This document shows positions 1 through 5,885 of a DNA stretch of 25,839 nt, piece after piece. Source of the stretch: Phycisphaerae bacterium (GTDB lineage: Bacteria; Planctomycetota; Phycisphaerae; Sedimentisphaerales; SG8-4); contig JAUXAH010000004.1 in assembly GCA_030614945.1 (NCBI GenBank), positions 1 through 25,839 on the forward strand, in the 5' to 3' direction. The notes below the pieces were generated by a model. The model saw only the letters and a list, made by a program, of their open reading frames with translations, made no database searches and was not told where the DNA came from. Numbering within the stretch: position 1 is the stretch's first letter; the number at the start of each line of letters is the position of its first letter. Both the position numbers and the translations under genes were made by a program.

Positions 1-1
1 A

Positions 2-91
2 CACATATCGGAAATCAAAGGGAAGAGGGTGGACGGGAAGGTGGTGGTAATCAAGATCAACAAGACCGAAGTGGTTATCAGGCTCCATTAG
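2..91 (+). CDS. 3' end of an unidentified gene (partial)
   Basis: The reading frame starting at base 2 is open to a TAG at 89-91 and gives 29 residues with alternating charged and beta-branched residues (it contains GKVVVIKINKTEVVIRLH). This looks like the last beta strands of a real protein. The other two frames give low-complexity or abruptly ended peptides. The rest of the gene lies outside the window, so no function can be assigned. Confidence 0.5.
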   Translation, partial: HISEIKGKRVDGKVVVIKINKTEVVIRLH

Positions 92-92
92 A

Positions 93-100
93 CTTAAATA
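93..100 (+). promoter_or_regulatory. Candidate archaeal TATA box
   Basis: TTAAATA lies just after the upstream stop codon and is followed by an AT-rich stretch rich in AAT. Its centre is about 32 bases before the ATG at 129, which would place transcription start a few bases before that codon, giving a very short leader. It would drive the four-gene unit that ends at the terminator near 3135. The call rests on box sequence and spacing only. Confidence 0.4.
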
Positions 101-128
101 CTAATAATAATACGAATAATACGGTTGA

Positions 129-236
129 ATGGTCAAAGTCAAGTGTGATCACTGCGGTTACGAATGGGACTACGGGGGTAAATTGATTAAGCCCACTTGC
201 CCGAGCTGCCGCCGAGCCGTAAAGGTGAAAAAATGA
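129..236 (+). CDS. Mini zinc-ribbon protein, 35 aa
   Basis: A 35-residue frame starts at ATG 129 and ends in TGA at 234-236. It has two paired-cysteine knuckles, CDHC near residues 6-9 and CPSC near residues 24-27, separated by an aromatic-glycine segment, with a basic tail (RRAVKVKK). This is the layout of a minimal zinc ribbon that binds one zinc ion and often contacts nucleic acid or protein. Its stop overlaps the next gene's start as ATGA, so translation is probably coupled to the nuclease. An adaptor or DNA-binding role for that nuclease is inference. It is short enough for automatic gene callers to miss. Confidence 0.6.
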   Translation: MVKVKCDHCGYEWDYGGKLIKPTCPSCRRAVKVKK

Positions 237-757
237 ACAAGACTGAACAAAAAGCCTTTGATTGGTTGGTCAAGCACGGAATAATCTCTGGCGAGGTGGA
301 CATAATTTCTAGTACCAAGAAGCGCGGAGAGCCAGATTTCGTTCTCAAGGATGGACGACAATATGAGGTCAAACGCTTAGATCGCGGTGGTATCTGGTTC
401 ACACCAAAACAACTCACAGAATTTAAGAAAGTGAATCCTATTATCCTCGTTTTTTCTGACAATGGGGAGAACCCAATAGCTGTTGCCCCTTTTAGTGGGA
501 TAAGCAAACGGTTCAAGATTCGAGTTTCAAGCTCCGAAGGTAAGAGCATTTGGGTTTCCGACAGTGATTACGAAGTCCTGATGCAGATTAAGATTGCTTT
601 GGAGAAGGTGTACAAGAAAGACATCAGTATATCGCAGGTCATATCCAGCTTGATCGAAGCTACGTCGATCCCAACGATCCCGGCGGAAAAAGACGAGGAA
701 ATTATCAAAAAGCTCAAGGTTCTGCGCAACATCGCCAAGAGAAGGGTGGCGGCATGA
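233..757 (+). CDS. PD-(D/E)xK nuclease with ribbon-helix-helix-like C-terminus
   Basis: The 174-residue product has an N-terminal helix (KTEQKAFDWLVKHG), then EPDF, a short turn and YEVKR. This matches the PD-x(n)-ExK metal-binding core of restriction-endonuclease-fold nucleases (also found in VRR-NUC and Holliday-resolvase-like families), followed by strands (NPIILVFSDNG). The C-terminal third (IWVSDSDYEVL, then ISQVISSLIEA) resembles a ribbon-helix-helix DNA-binding unit, strand then two helices. The ATG at 233 is preferred over one at 197 because AAAGGTG lies just upstream and it overlaps the zinc-ribbon stop. The stop overlaps the next gene's ATG (ATGA). It may cut DNA, but the substrate is unknown and it could instead be a repair or resolvase-like enzyme. 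Confidence 0.65.
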   Translation: MNKTEQKAFDWLVKHGIISGEVDIISSTKKRGEPDFVLKDGRQYEVKRLDRGGIWFTPKQLTEFKKVNPIILVFSDNGENPIAVAPFSGISKRFKIRVSSSEGKSIWVSDSDYEVLMQIKIALEKVYKKDISISQVISSLIEATSIPTIPAEKDEEIIKKLKVLRNIAKRRVAA

Positions 758-981
758 ATTGGTGGGTGCTACGGACACTAATCGTGTTGGAGTTTGTACT
801 TGTCGGCTTGCTCTTCGTATGCTTACTCTCGGGATGCCCAGAGCGGACAGTGATAAACCTCTTATGTCTCGCCTTTTTGGTGATAATGGCTTGCGTGGGT
901 CTCATTGTTGCTTTACTCTTGGAGATTTTGGAAAAGCTTATCGGTCTAATTACTGGTCAGAAAAAGAAGCGAGGGAGGTGA
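754..981 (+). CDS. Small two-helix membrane protein, 75 aa
   Basis: A 75-residue hydrophobic protein with two predicted membrane helices (about residues 6-27 and 34-58), a short CPERTV loop between them and a strongly basic end (QKKKRGR). The ATG overlaps the nuclease stop by four bases. The stop lies within the Shine-Dalgarno region of the following surface-protein gene, so the four genes appear to form one translationally coupled unit. No family is recognised. It could be a membrane partner of the downstream surface protein or a holin-like small protein, but nothing in the sequence decides this. Confidence 0.55.
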   Translation: MNWWVLRTLIVLEFVLVGLLFVCLLSGCPERTVINLLCLAFLVIMACVGLIVALLLEILEKLIGLITGQKKKRGR

Positions 982-988
982 GAACGAA

Positions 989-3103
989 ATGAAAGCGAAA
1001 ATAGCAACGCTGATGATCTCAGCGCTGATGCTGATCTCCCTGATCTCCGTGTTTCAGGCGGGGACGGCGAGCGCGAGTCCAGAGAAATTGTTAGAAATGA
1101 AAGGAAGCAGTTTAAGCGTTACCAGCGAGTCTGGAATGTGGCCCGAAGAAACTGTATTAGACGATGTGGCTTTCAACGCTCAGAGTGGTCTAGTAACGAT
1201 AGAGGGCACCATTTTTGATTTGTACGTGGCTTCTGGGGTCTGGCCTGACACCGCATACTTAGAGATAGGAGTAAGACCAGAGGCAACTAAAGAAGAGACA
1301 AATGCGGGAGTGTACATGATTGCCCTCGCTTCTTCTGCACCTGGAATACTCGTATTCCACATGCAAGACTACGGAGGACATAGACCTGGGGGATACGGTG
1401 CTGGGAGTATATGTGTATATGTAGACGCAGAGAAAGCACAAAGAATCGACTACAGGATAATATTGGTACCATATAAAGATGGTCCAGGCGGAGTAGCATA
1501 CTTCGAAATATGGGATGCAGATGGAACATATTATGATGGGGGGCTGGAACCCGCAGAATACGGATACTCTACTAAGGCAATGGCAGACGCAAACACACTT
1601 GACGAAGACTTCTCGACGGCGCACCTCTTCTATTCAATAATGGCCGACGCAACAGGAGAATCTGGCATTACTTACAGTGCTACAGTTGGCGACATTACGG
1701 TAAACATTGAAGTTTGGGTTGACGACGATGCAGAAACAACTTGGTATGACGACCCTGCTCACTTTGCCACAATCCAAGAAGGCATCGATGCCGTAGCTGA
1801 GGGCGGCACCGTGATCGTACACCCGGGGACTTACAATGAGAACATAACCATTTATGACAAGAGTCTGACCCTTGAATCTACTGATGGTGCTCTAAGCACG
1901 ACTATCGATGCTACTGGCATCGCGGAGTACGGTATCAGGATTGTAGCGCCGTACCCTAGCACTACTTCGGATGTCACGGTTAGAGGGTTTACCATATTGG
2001 CACCAGGAACTTGGCCGCATTATGGAATCTACGCTGACCGGGTAAACGGCCTTAGGATCGAAAACAACATCATCAAAAGTTGTCGTGGAATATGGTATAT
2101 CGGTCCCAAAGAGGGTTCGATTATCAGAAATAACATCATAGAGGCAAACGATGTTGGCATAGCGATTGACTTTGGGCACGGCGACAACATCACCATCGAA
2201 GGCAATACCATCGCGGCAGGAGATAGCCCTGACCCAAACCTCCGTGCCATACATCTCGAAGATGTCGACAATTCGATTATCGACAATAACAATATGGTCG
2301 GAACCGGAACTGAAGTGAGTGGCGCTGGTATAGGGGGGAGCCACAACGACAATTTAACAATCTCGAATAACATCATCAAAGAGTATAAACGCGGCATCAG
2401 CCTGTGGATCTCCACACACATAGAAATCTCTGGCAACGAAATAACCAACAACTGGGATCACGGGATGAAACTGAAAGGCCAGCATATAAGAATCACAGGA
2501 AATGACATTGAGAACAACGCCCAAGATGGGGTGAGCATACACGAGTACGAAATTCCCACCACCGATGTAGTTGTTAACTTCAATAACATCGTAGGGAACG
2601 GTGTCTACGGCGTGAACAATACCGTAGCGACTATTGAGGTCGACGCGACCCACAACTGGTGGGGAACCACGGACATAGTCTTCATCATCAACAGCGTAGA
2701 GGGGAAGGTGTACGCCGAGCCTTGGCTCAACGCACCATACCCATATGGAGTACCAGTGAGTTTCATCGGACCTAAAGGCGACAAGGGAGACCCCGGTGAG
2801 GACGGTGAAGATGGATTGCCAGGCGAAGACGGTGCACTTGGACTGACGGGACCACAAGGATCGACAGGCGCAAAGGGGGACACAGGGGACGTAGGACCGC
2901 AAGGACCAACCGGATCGCAGGGGCCGCAGGGCGAAACTGGAGCAACGGGGCCAAAGGGATCGGCCGGAGAGGACACGCAAGCGGGGATACCCTGGGTGGC
3001 GGTCGTAGTGGCAATAATCGCACTGCTTGTCGCGGCGTACGCATTATCTAGGCGACAGACAAAAAAACCGACAAAGACTGCCAAAAAAATCCAAGAAGAG
3101 TAG
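989..3103 (+). CDS. Membrane-anchored surface protein: beta-helix plus collagen-like stalk
   Basis: The start has a strong Shine-Dalgarno (GGAGGTG at 974-980). The 704-residue product has a signal peptide (about 1-29, ending TASA), an N-terminal beta-rich domain (30-245), and a right-handed parallel beta-helix (about 255-590) of NosD/PbH1 type. The helix has many N-N-I-I turns (RIENNIIK, IIRNNIIE, ITGNDIENN) and opens with a motif like FATIQEGIDAV. A collagen-like run of 23 perfect G-x-y triplets follows (594-662), then GIPW, one membrane helix (about 668-688) and a basic tail (SRRQTKKPTKTAKK). The beta-helix suggests glycan binding or cleavage; no catalytic residues were identified. The collagen-like part probably acts as a trimeric stalk holding it off the membrane. 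It is the last gene before a terminator. Confidence 0.75.
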   Translation: MKAKIATLMISALMLISLISVFQAGTASASPEKLLEMKGSSLSVTSESGMWPEETVLDDVAFNAQSGLVTIEGTIFDLYVASGVWPDTAYLEIGVRPEATKEETNAGVYMIALASSAPGILVFHMQDYGGHRPGGYGAGSICVYVDAEKAQRIDYRIILVPYKDGPGGVAYFEIWDADGTYYDGGLEPAEYGYSTKAMADANTLDEDFSTAHLFYSIMADATGESGITYSATVGDITVNIEVWVDDDAETTWYDDPAHFATIQEGIDAVAEGGTVIVHPGTYNENITIYDKSLTLESTDGALSTTIDATGIAEYGIRIVAPYPSTTSDVTVRGFTILAPGTWPHYGIYADRVNGLRIENNIIKSCRGIWYIGPKEGSIIRNNIIEANDVGIAIDFGHGDNITIEGNTIAAGDSPDPNLRAIHLEDVDNSIIDNNNMVGTGTEVSGAGIGGSHNDNLTISNNIIKEYKRGISLWISTHIEISGNEITNNWDHGMKLKGQHIRITGNDIENNAQDGVSIHEYEIPTTDVVVNFNNIVGNGVYGVNNTVATIEVDATHNWWGTTDIVFIINSVEGKVYAEPWLNAPYPYGVPVSFIGPKGDKGDPGEDGEDGLPGEDGALGLTGPQGSTGAKGDTGDVGPQGPTGSQGPQGETGATGPKGSAGEDTQAGIPWVAVVVAIIALLVAAYALSRRQTKKPTKTAKKIQEE
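2768..2974 (+). repeat. Collagen-like G-x-y triplet run (23 triplets)
   Basis: Within the surface-protein gene, 23 consecutive codon triplets encode Gly-x-y without interruption, starting GPKGDKGDPGEDGEDG and ending GPKGSAGED. The first half is rich in Lys/Asp/Glu and the second in Pro/Gln/Thr, as in bacterial and viral collagen-like proteins. Charged triplets (GDK, GED) can stabilise triple helices without hydroxyproline. The run sits between the beta-helix domain and the membrane anchor, which is a stalk position. Confidence 0.85.
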
Positions 3104-3135
3104 GGGCAAACGCCAACCGCCCCTTTCTTTTTTTT
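3102..3135 (+). terminator. Hairpin plus T-run terminator
   Basis: AGGGGC (3102-3107), overlapping the TAG stop of the surface-protein gene, pairs with GCCCCT (3119-3124) around an 11-base loop. A T-rich run broken by a single C follows (to 3135). It has the form of an intrinsic terminator; in archaea the T-run alone can terminate. It closes the 129-3103 unit. Confidence 0.7.
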
Positions 3136-3170
3136 AATGTAATACATCTTGTGATACTTTAATGCTAAAC

Positions 3171-3180
3171 CTTTTTTAGA
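3171..3180 (+). promoter_or_regulatory. Possible TATA box for the 3208 gene
   Basis: CCTTTTTTAG lies about 32 bases before the ATG at 3208 in an AT-rich stretch between the terminator and this gene. This spacing predicts a leader of only a few bases, which fits the absence of a clear Shine-Dalgarno sequence. A CTTTAATG around 3156-3163 is an alternative. Confidence 0.3.
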
Positions 3181-3207
3181 TGCGAAAACTAAATGATTTG
3201 CGATTAG

Positions 3208-3567
3208 ATGCAGGACGACGAAACTTTTGATGGGCGAGTCCAGCATATCAGACAAAAACTGCAAGATTTCGTGACGGGGGTTAACCTCACTAGGCGAATG
3301 ATGAGAAACCGAGTACGGTTGGCGCGAGAAATCGGAGCCACGCCAGTCCTCAAAACGTGGCAAGAAAGTCGCCCGCGCCCAATTGGACTAGAGATTTTGG
3401 ATAGAGTTTCTCTTCAACTTGAGCGCGTCGAAGAAGCTCAACCGGTTAAACAAGCCGAGCCCGTCGAGACGATCGAAGCCCCACAAGTCGAAGTGATCGA
3501 GCAACCCGCCGAAGTCGAAGTCGAACCAAAGCCCACACCCCGTTGGGAAAAAACGGCGCTACTTTGA
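3208..3567 (+). CDS. Uncharacterised 119-aa protein with Pro/Glu/Val-rich tail
   Basis: A TAG in the same frame directly precedes the ATG at 3208, so the start cannot lie further upstream. The first about 75 residues are basic and helical (VNLTRRMMRNRVRLAREIG, then LEILDRVSLQLERVEE). The last about 45 are low complexity, with repeated QP/EP and VEV units ending in PRWEKTALL. There is no signal peptide or membrane helix. It is a lone gene convergent with the zinc-finger gene at 3606-4286. No family is recognised; a small nucleic-acid-binding or scaffold protein is possible. Confidence 0.5.
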   Translation: MQDDETFDGRVQHIRQKLQDFVTGVNLTRRMMRNRVRLAREIGATPVLKTWQESRPRPIGLEILDRVSLQLERVEEAQPVKQAEPVETIEAPQVEVIEQPAEVEVEPKPTPRWEKTALL

Positions 3568-3605
3568 ACCTATTTCTGCCAGTGGTGATGGCACGCCCCC
3601 GAATA

Positions 3606-4286
3606 TCAGAACCCAGGTTGCCAAGGCGGGGGCATCTGTAATTGGGTGTATCCCTTGACCACCTGTGGGGTCCCCTCGACGGCCCTCACGAGCCCAGCGC
3701 CACACCGCGGGCACTGAAACGTAGCCCCCATCTGCAGGCTTGAGGCATCCAAGGGTGTGCCGCATTGAGAGCACGGGGCGACGAACGCAAGGTGATAGAA
3801 CATACACGCTTTTTCCTTTATCGAGCAAAATAAAACCCGCCGACCAGATGCGGGATCGGTGACGCTGTTAAGCATGGTGGGAAATGCGCACGGGCACCGC
3901 GATTCTGGCTCACGTTCTTGGGGTTCGGGCTCTGGTTTGCGTTCTGGTTCGAGTTTTACTGGCGACCCTATCCGCTGGCCCCACCTCATCACCACGAGGT
4001 CCCGCAGGGGTTTCGCCACCGCAGTCATGGCGAGAAGCCGGTCGAGTTGTTTCAGATCGGCCTCAGAGTTCCCCGTCATAATCTCAAAATACGTGTCGGT
4101 GACGAGTTTGCGCCCCCGGGATAGCCCGACCTCATGCAGGATATCCCTCATCTCTTGTTTTAAATCGAAGTCAGGGGCGGGCCCCCCTCCCCCCACCTCG
4201 TCCTGGTGTGCATACTTTATGTGCGACGCCAGCGCCTGCGTAGTCTTGAACGTTTTAGGGCAGAACTCGCATTTGATCTCAGGCAT
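3606..4286 (-). CDS. C2H2 zinc finger plus C-terminal zinc-ribbon protein
   Basis: The 226-residue product begins with a classical C2H2 finger: C6, C9, H22 and H27, spacing C-x2-C-x12-H-x4-H, including FKTTQALASHIK. A helical region follows (about 35-105), then a Pro/Glu-rich linker (EPERKPEPEPQEREPE), a cysteine-bearing segment (SRCPCAF, FCSIKEKAC), and a zinc ribbon formed by CSQCG and CPRCG (about 173-197). Single C2H2 fingers are common in archaeal viruses and plasmids, where they usually bind DNA. The start at 4286 has a TGAGGAA Shine-Dalgarno-like site and a TATA-like box upstream on the minus strand. It probably regulates transcription or handles element DNA; the target is unknown. Confidence 0.65.
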   Translation of the reverse strand: MPEIKCEFCPKTFKTTQALASHIKYAHQDEVGGGGPAPDFDLKQEMRDILHEVGLSRGRKLVTDTYFEIMTGNSEADLKQLDRLLAMTAVAKPLRDLVVMRWGQRIGSPVKLEPERKPEPEPQEREPESRCPCAFPTMLNSVTDPASGRRVLFCSIKEKACMFYHLAFVAPCSQCGTPLDASSLQMGATFQCPRCGAGLVRAVEGTPQVVKGYTQLQMPPPWQPGF

Positions 4287-4322
4287 TAGAAGCGTTCCTC
4301 ATCGCACACATTGCTTGACGTC

Positions 4323-4330
4323 TATTTTAA
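4323..4330 (-). promoter_or_regulatory. Candidate TATA box for the zinc-finger gene
   Basis: On the minus strand the sequence reads TTAAAATA, centred about 40 bases before the ATG at 4286. That predicts transcription start near 4300 with a short leader carrying the GAGGAA site. Support is sequence and spacing only. Confidence 0.35.
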
Positions 4331-4447
4331 CCTAACTAGGCCCACATCCGAGGGTTCGGCTCAGGGTATGCTCAGGCAGGCTCACACCCTCGCCAAAAAA
4401 GAACCCAATAATGCGCCTTCTAACGGCAGGAGAACGGTTTTACGAGG

Positions 4448-4564
4448 GTGCCCAACCCTGACGAGACGCCCGCAGGGGCTGACGAGGGCACGAAACGAGG
4501 GAACTTCATCATCCCCAGCCCGAAAAAAAGAGAGAACCCCGGCTCAGAAAAAACAGGAAATTAA
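4448..4564 (+). CDS. Possible 38-aa hydrophilic peptide
   Basis: A frame from GTG 4448 to TAA 4564 encodes an acidic-then-basic peptide with PNPDETPAGADEG and FIIPSPKKRENPG. It reads more like protein than the overlapping frames, but it has no spaced Shine-Dalgarno, and the only upstream companion is a 16-residue frame (4411-4461) that overlaps its start. It may be a real small gene, a remnant, or chance. Confidence 0.2.
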   Translation: MPNPDETPAGADEGTKRGNFIIPSPKKRENPGSEKTGN

Positions 4565-4578
4565 CCTTGCGAGTAGGC

Positions 4579-4586
4579 TTTTAATT
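4579..4586 (+). promoter_or_regulatory. TATA box for a leaderless transcript
   Basis: GGCTTTTAATT has its TTTTAATT core centred about 26 bases before the ATG at 4608, the exact TATA-to-start spacing of a leaderless archaeal gene. The same octamer appears on the minus strand at 7164-7171 before the gene starting at 7136. This supports both as real promoters. Confidence 0.55.
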
Positions 4587-4607
4587 CTTTAGAACCTACT
4601 GGTAATC

Positions 4608-4760
4608 ATGAGCGAGATACCGTCTAGAGAGGTGGAGCGAACGAACTCTGGTCGGAGGGGGCTTGACCCGAGGTGCTGCGACGATGATACGCGGACATCG
4701 AGCTACCGCGGGGGGCTACTGGATCTCGCAAGGAGAACTCTTGAGAGGGGGAAGAGTTAA
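4608..4760 (+). CDS. Small 50-aa charged protein ahead of the HNH gene
   Basis: A frame from ATG 4608 to TAA 4758-4760 gives 50 residues rich in Arg, Asp, Glu and Ser, with PRCCDDDTRT and ending LLDLARRTLERGKS. It begins where a leaderless transcript from the TTTTAATT box would start. Its stop overlaps the HNH start by one base (TAATG), and its last codons contain the HNH Shine-Dalgarno (GAGAGGGGGAAG). The position argues it is translated, at least to feed ribosomes to the next gene. No family is recognised. Confidence 0.4.
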   Translation: MSEIPSREVERTNSGRRGLDPRCCDDDTRTSSYRGGLLDLARRTLERGKS

Positions 4761-5278
4761 TGATACGGATGGGTCCAATGAATCCCAATTGGAAAGGCGG
4801 TAAGATCGGGAAGATATGCGGGGTATGCTATTCAAATTTTAGCGTGTATCCTTACAGAAAAAATACGGCCAAGTGTTGCTCTCGCGAATGTCTGAACAAA
4901 AGTCCTGAGATGGCTGCAAAGAACAGGATTTTGAAAGTAGGCTCAAAAAATCCTGCATGGAAAGGTGGTAAAATAAAGGACGTTTACGGGTACGTTCTAG
5001 TTCGGGTTAACTCACTTTCAGAAAGGGAGCAAGAACTCGCCAGGGTCATGAATACGAATCGAGGGTACATCAAGGAGCACAGGATCATAATGGCATCCAA
5101 ACTAGGGGGACCCTTAGAGGAGAATGAAGAGGTTCACCACAGGAATGGAATGAAGGATGACAATAGAATTGAGAACTTGGAAATCGTAATAAAGAAAGCC
5201 CATTGGGATTTGGGAAATCAGCCAATAAATTGTCCTTTTTGTGGCAAGGAATTCAAGGTGAGAGCAGATGAAAGTTGA
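4760..5278 (+). CDS. HNH endonuclease (phage/homing type) with NPxWKGGK motifs
   Basis: The 172-residue product carries two copies of NPNWKGGK/NPAWKGGK (about residues 8-15 and 68-75), a motif typical of phage-type and homing HNH endonucleases. Between them is a cysteine cluster (CGVC, CCSREC) that probably binds zinc. The catalytic region is YIKEHRIIMASKL, then VHHRNGMKDDNRIENLEI, the beta-beta-alpha-metal core with the expected His-His and Asn. A final CPFCGKEF knuckle adds a zinc site. It is AT-richer than the flanking genes, consistent with a recently moved enzyme. It would make nicks or double-strand breaks; no interrupted host gene is visible, so it is probably free-standing. Confidence 0.85.
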   Translation: MIRMGPMNPNWKGGKIGKICGVCYSNFSVYPYRKNTAKCCSRECLNKSPEMAAKNRILKVGSKNPAWKGGKIKDVYGYVLVRVNSLSEREQELARVMNTNRGYIKEHRIIMASKLGGPLEENEEVHHRNGMKDDNRIENLEIVIKKAHWDLGNQPINCPFCGKEFKVRADES

Positions 5279-5633
5279 TCGAAACACTATTGAGGCACTT
5301 GCCCACTCGGTTGCATCCGTGACCCATGCGATAGAGTCCGATGACAAATTCCTACATGAACTTGTTGACGATCTCCGCTACCTCTACCAGTTAGCTGCGG
5401 AGGATCTCAAGGAGCAAGGGATAAGCCTAAGCAACGAGAGTTGGTGTGTTCTGAAGCATCTGTGCGCCAGCTGGGTAAACGACCTCGAGAGCTACGCCAA
5501 ACGGAAGCGGGAGCGCCATTCAACGGAAACTCTTAAGAAGATCATCGACGCAAAAGGCGAACTCATACGGAAATTGGTCGAGCACTACGAAGCAAAGGAG
5601 ATGAGAAAGCGTGCCGAGAAAGAGAAAAAGTAG
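5268..5633 (+). CDS. Uncharacterised helical protein, 121 aa
   Basis: The start ATG at 5268 lies inside the end of the HNH gene (11-base overlap) and has AAGGTGAGAG just upstream, so the two are coupled. The protein is almost entirely helical: an N-terminal part (IEALAHSVASVTHAIESDD), a middle with WCVLKHLCASWVNDLESYAK, and a long basic coiled-coil-like end (LIRKLVEHYEAKEMRKRAEK). It is soluble with no membrane segment. No family is recognised. Co-expression with an endonuclease suggests a DNA-associated or accessory role. Confidence 0.55.
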   Translation: MKVDRNTIEALAHSVASVTHAIESDDKFLHELVDDLRYLYQLAAEDLKEQGISLSNESWCVLKHLCASWVNDLESYAKRKRERHSTETLKKIIDAKGELIRKLVEHYEAKEMRKRAEKEKK

Positions 5634-5675
5634 GAGAAGAACCTGCCGTTTAGACAAAAGAACAGGAAGGGTAGT

Positions 5676-5885
5676 ATGCGACTGAGGGTATACACCGCTC
5701 CACGTTGTCCTGCGTGTTCTGAGCTCAAGCACGAACTCGATGCCAAGGGCGTAGAGTACGAGGAAGTCGATGTTTTCAAGAATGCCGATGCTCGCGCGAG
5801 GCTCGCGAGGGAAGGTCTGTATGTCGTCCCAGTGCTAGAGAAGGACGGAAAAATAATCCAAGTGGGAGCTGGGTCCTCACCCTAA
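5676..5885 (+). CDS. Glutaredoxin-like protein, 69 aa
   Basis: The protein opens with RLRVYTAPRCPACSELKHEL, a thioredoxin-fold strand followed by the redox pair C11-P-A-C14, then VEYEEVDVFKN and the cis-proline region YVVPVL. This is the order in NrdH/glutaredoxin-type thiol-disulfide oxidoreductases. At 69 residues it is slightly short; it ends soon after the last strand, so the final helix is missing or minimal. AGGAAGGG precedes the ATG at 5676. It could reduce disulfides in cysteine-rich or exported proteins of the element. Its last nine bases overlap the convergent gene end at 5877. Confidence 0.8.
   Translation: MRLRVYTAPRCPACSELKHELDAKGVEYEEVDVFKNADARARLAREGLYVVPVLEKDGKIIQVGAGSSP

Larger units (their letters stand above)
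4287..4607. other. Gap of about 320 bases, mostly without a convincing gene
   Basis: This stretch holds the minus-strand promoter region of the zinc-finger gene at its left and the plus-strand TTTTAATT box at 4579-4586 at its right. Between them is a segment with repeated ACGAGGG/ACGAGAC units (about 4442-4501) that could be an operator or decayed coding sequence. One 38-residue frame (4448-4564) is listed separately. A 93-codon frame here (4311-4592) is Arg/Thr/Ser-rich with no protein-like pattern and is not supported. Confidence 0.4.

Noticed and set aside
2768..2974. Collagen-like region considered as evidence of a phage tail fibre
   Set aside because: The protein has a signal peptide and a C-terminal membrane helix with a basic tail, which fits an anchored surface protein rather than a tail fibre.
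2605..3363. Long minus-strand frame rich in Pro, Gly and Ser opposite the surface-protein gene
   Set aside because: It is the antisense reading of the collagen-like triplets and runs through the terminator; its repetitive composition comes from the sense strand.
3859..4335. Long plus-strand frame opposite the zinc-finger gene
   Set aside because: It is the complement of the C2H2/zinc-ribbon coding sequence, whose cysteine and histidine spacing is decisive for the minus strand.
4311..4592. A 93-codon plus-strand frame in the gap before the HNH unit
   Set aside because: The product is Arg/Thr/Ser-rich without hydrophobic core or motif, spans the TTTTAATT promoter box, and has no Shine-Dalgarno or coupling.
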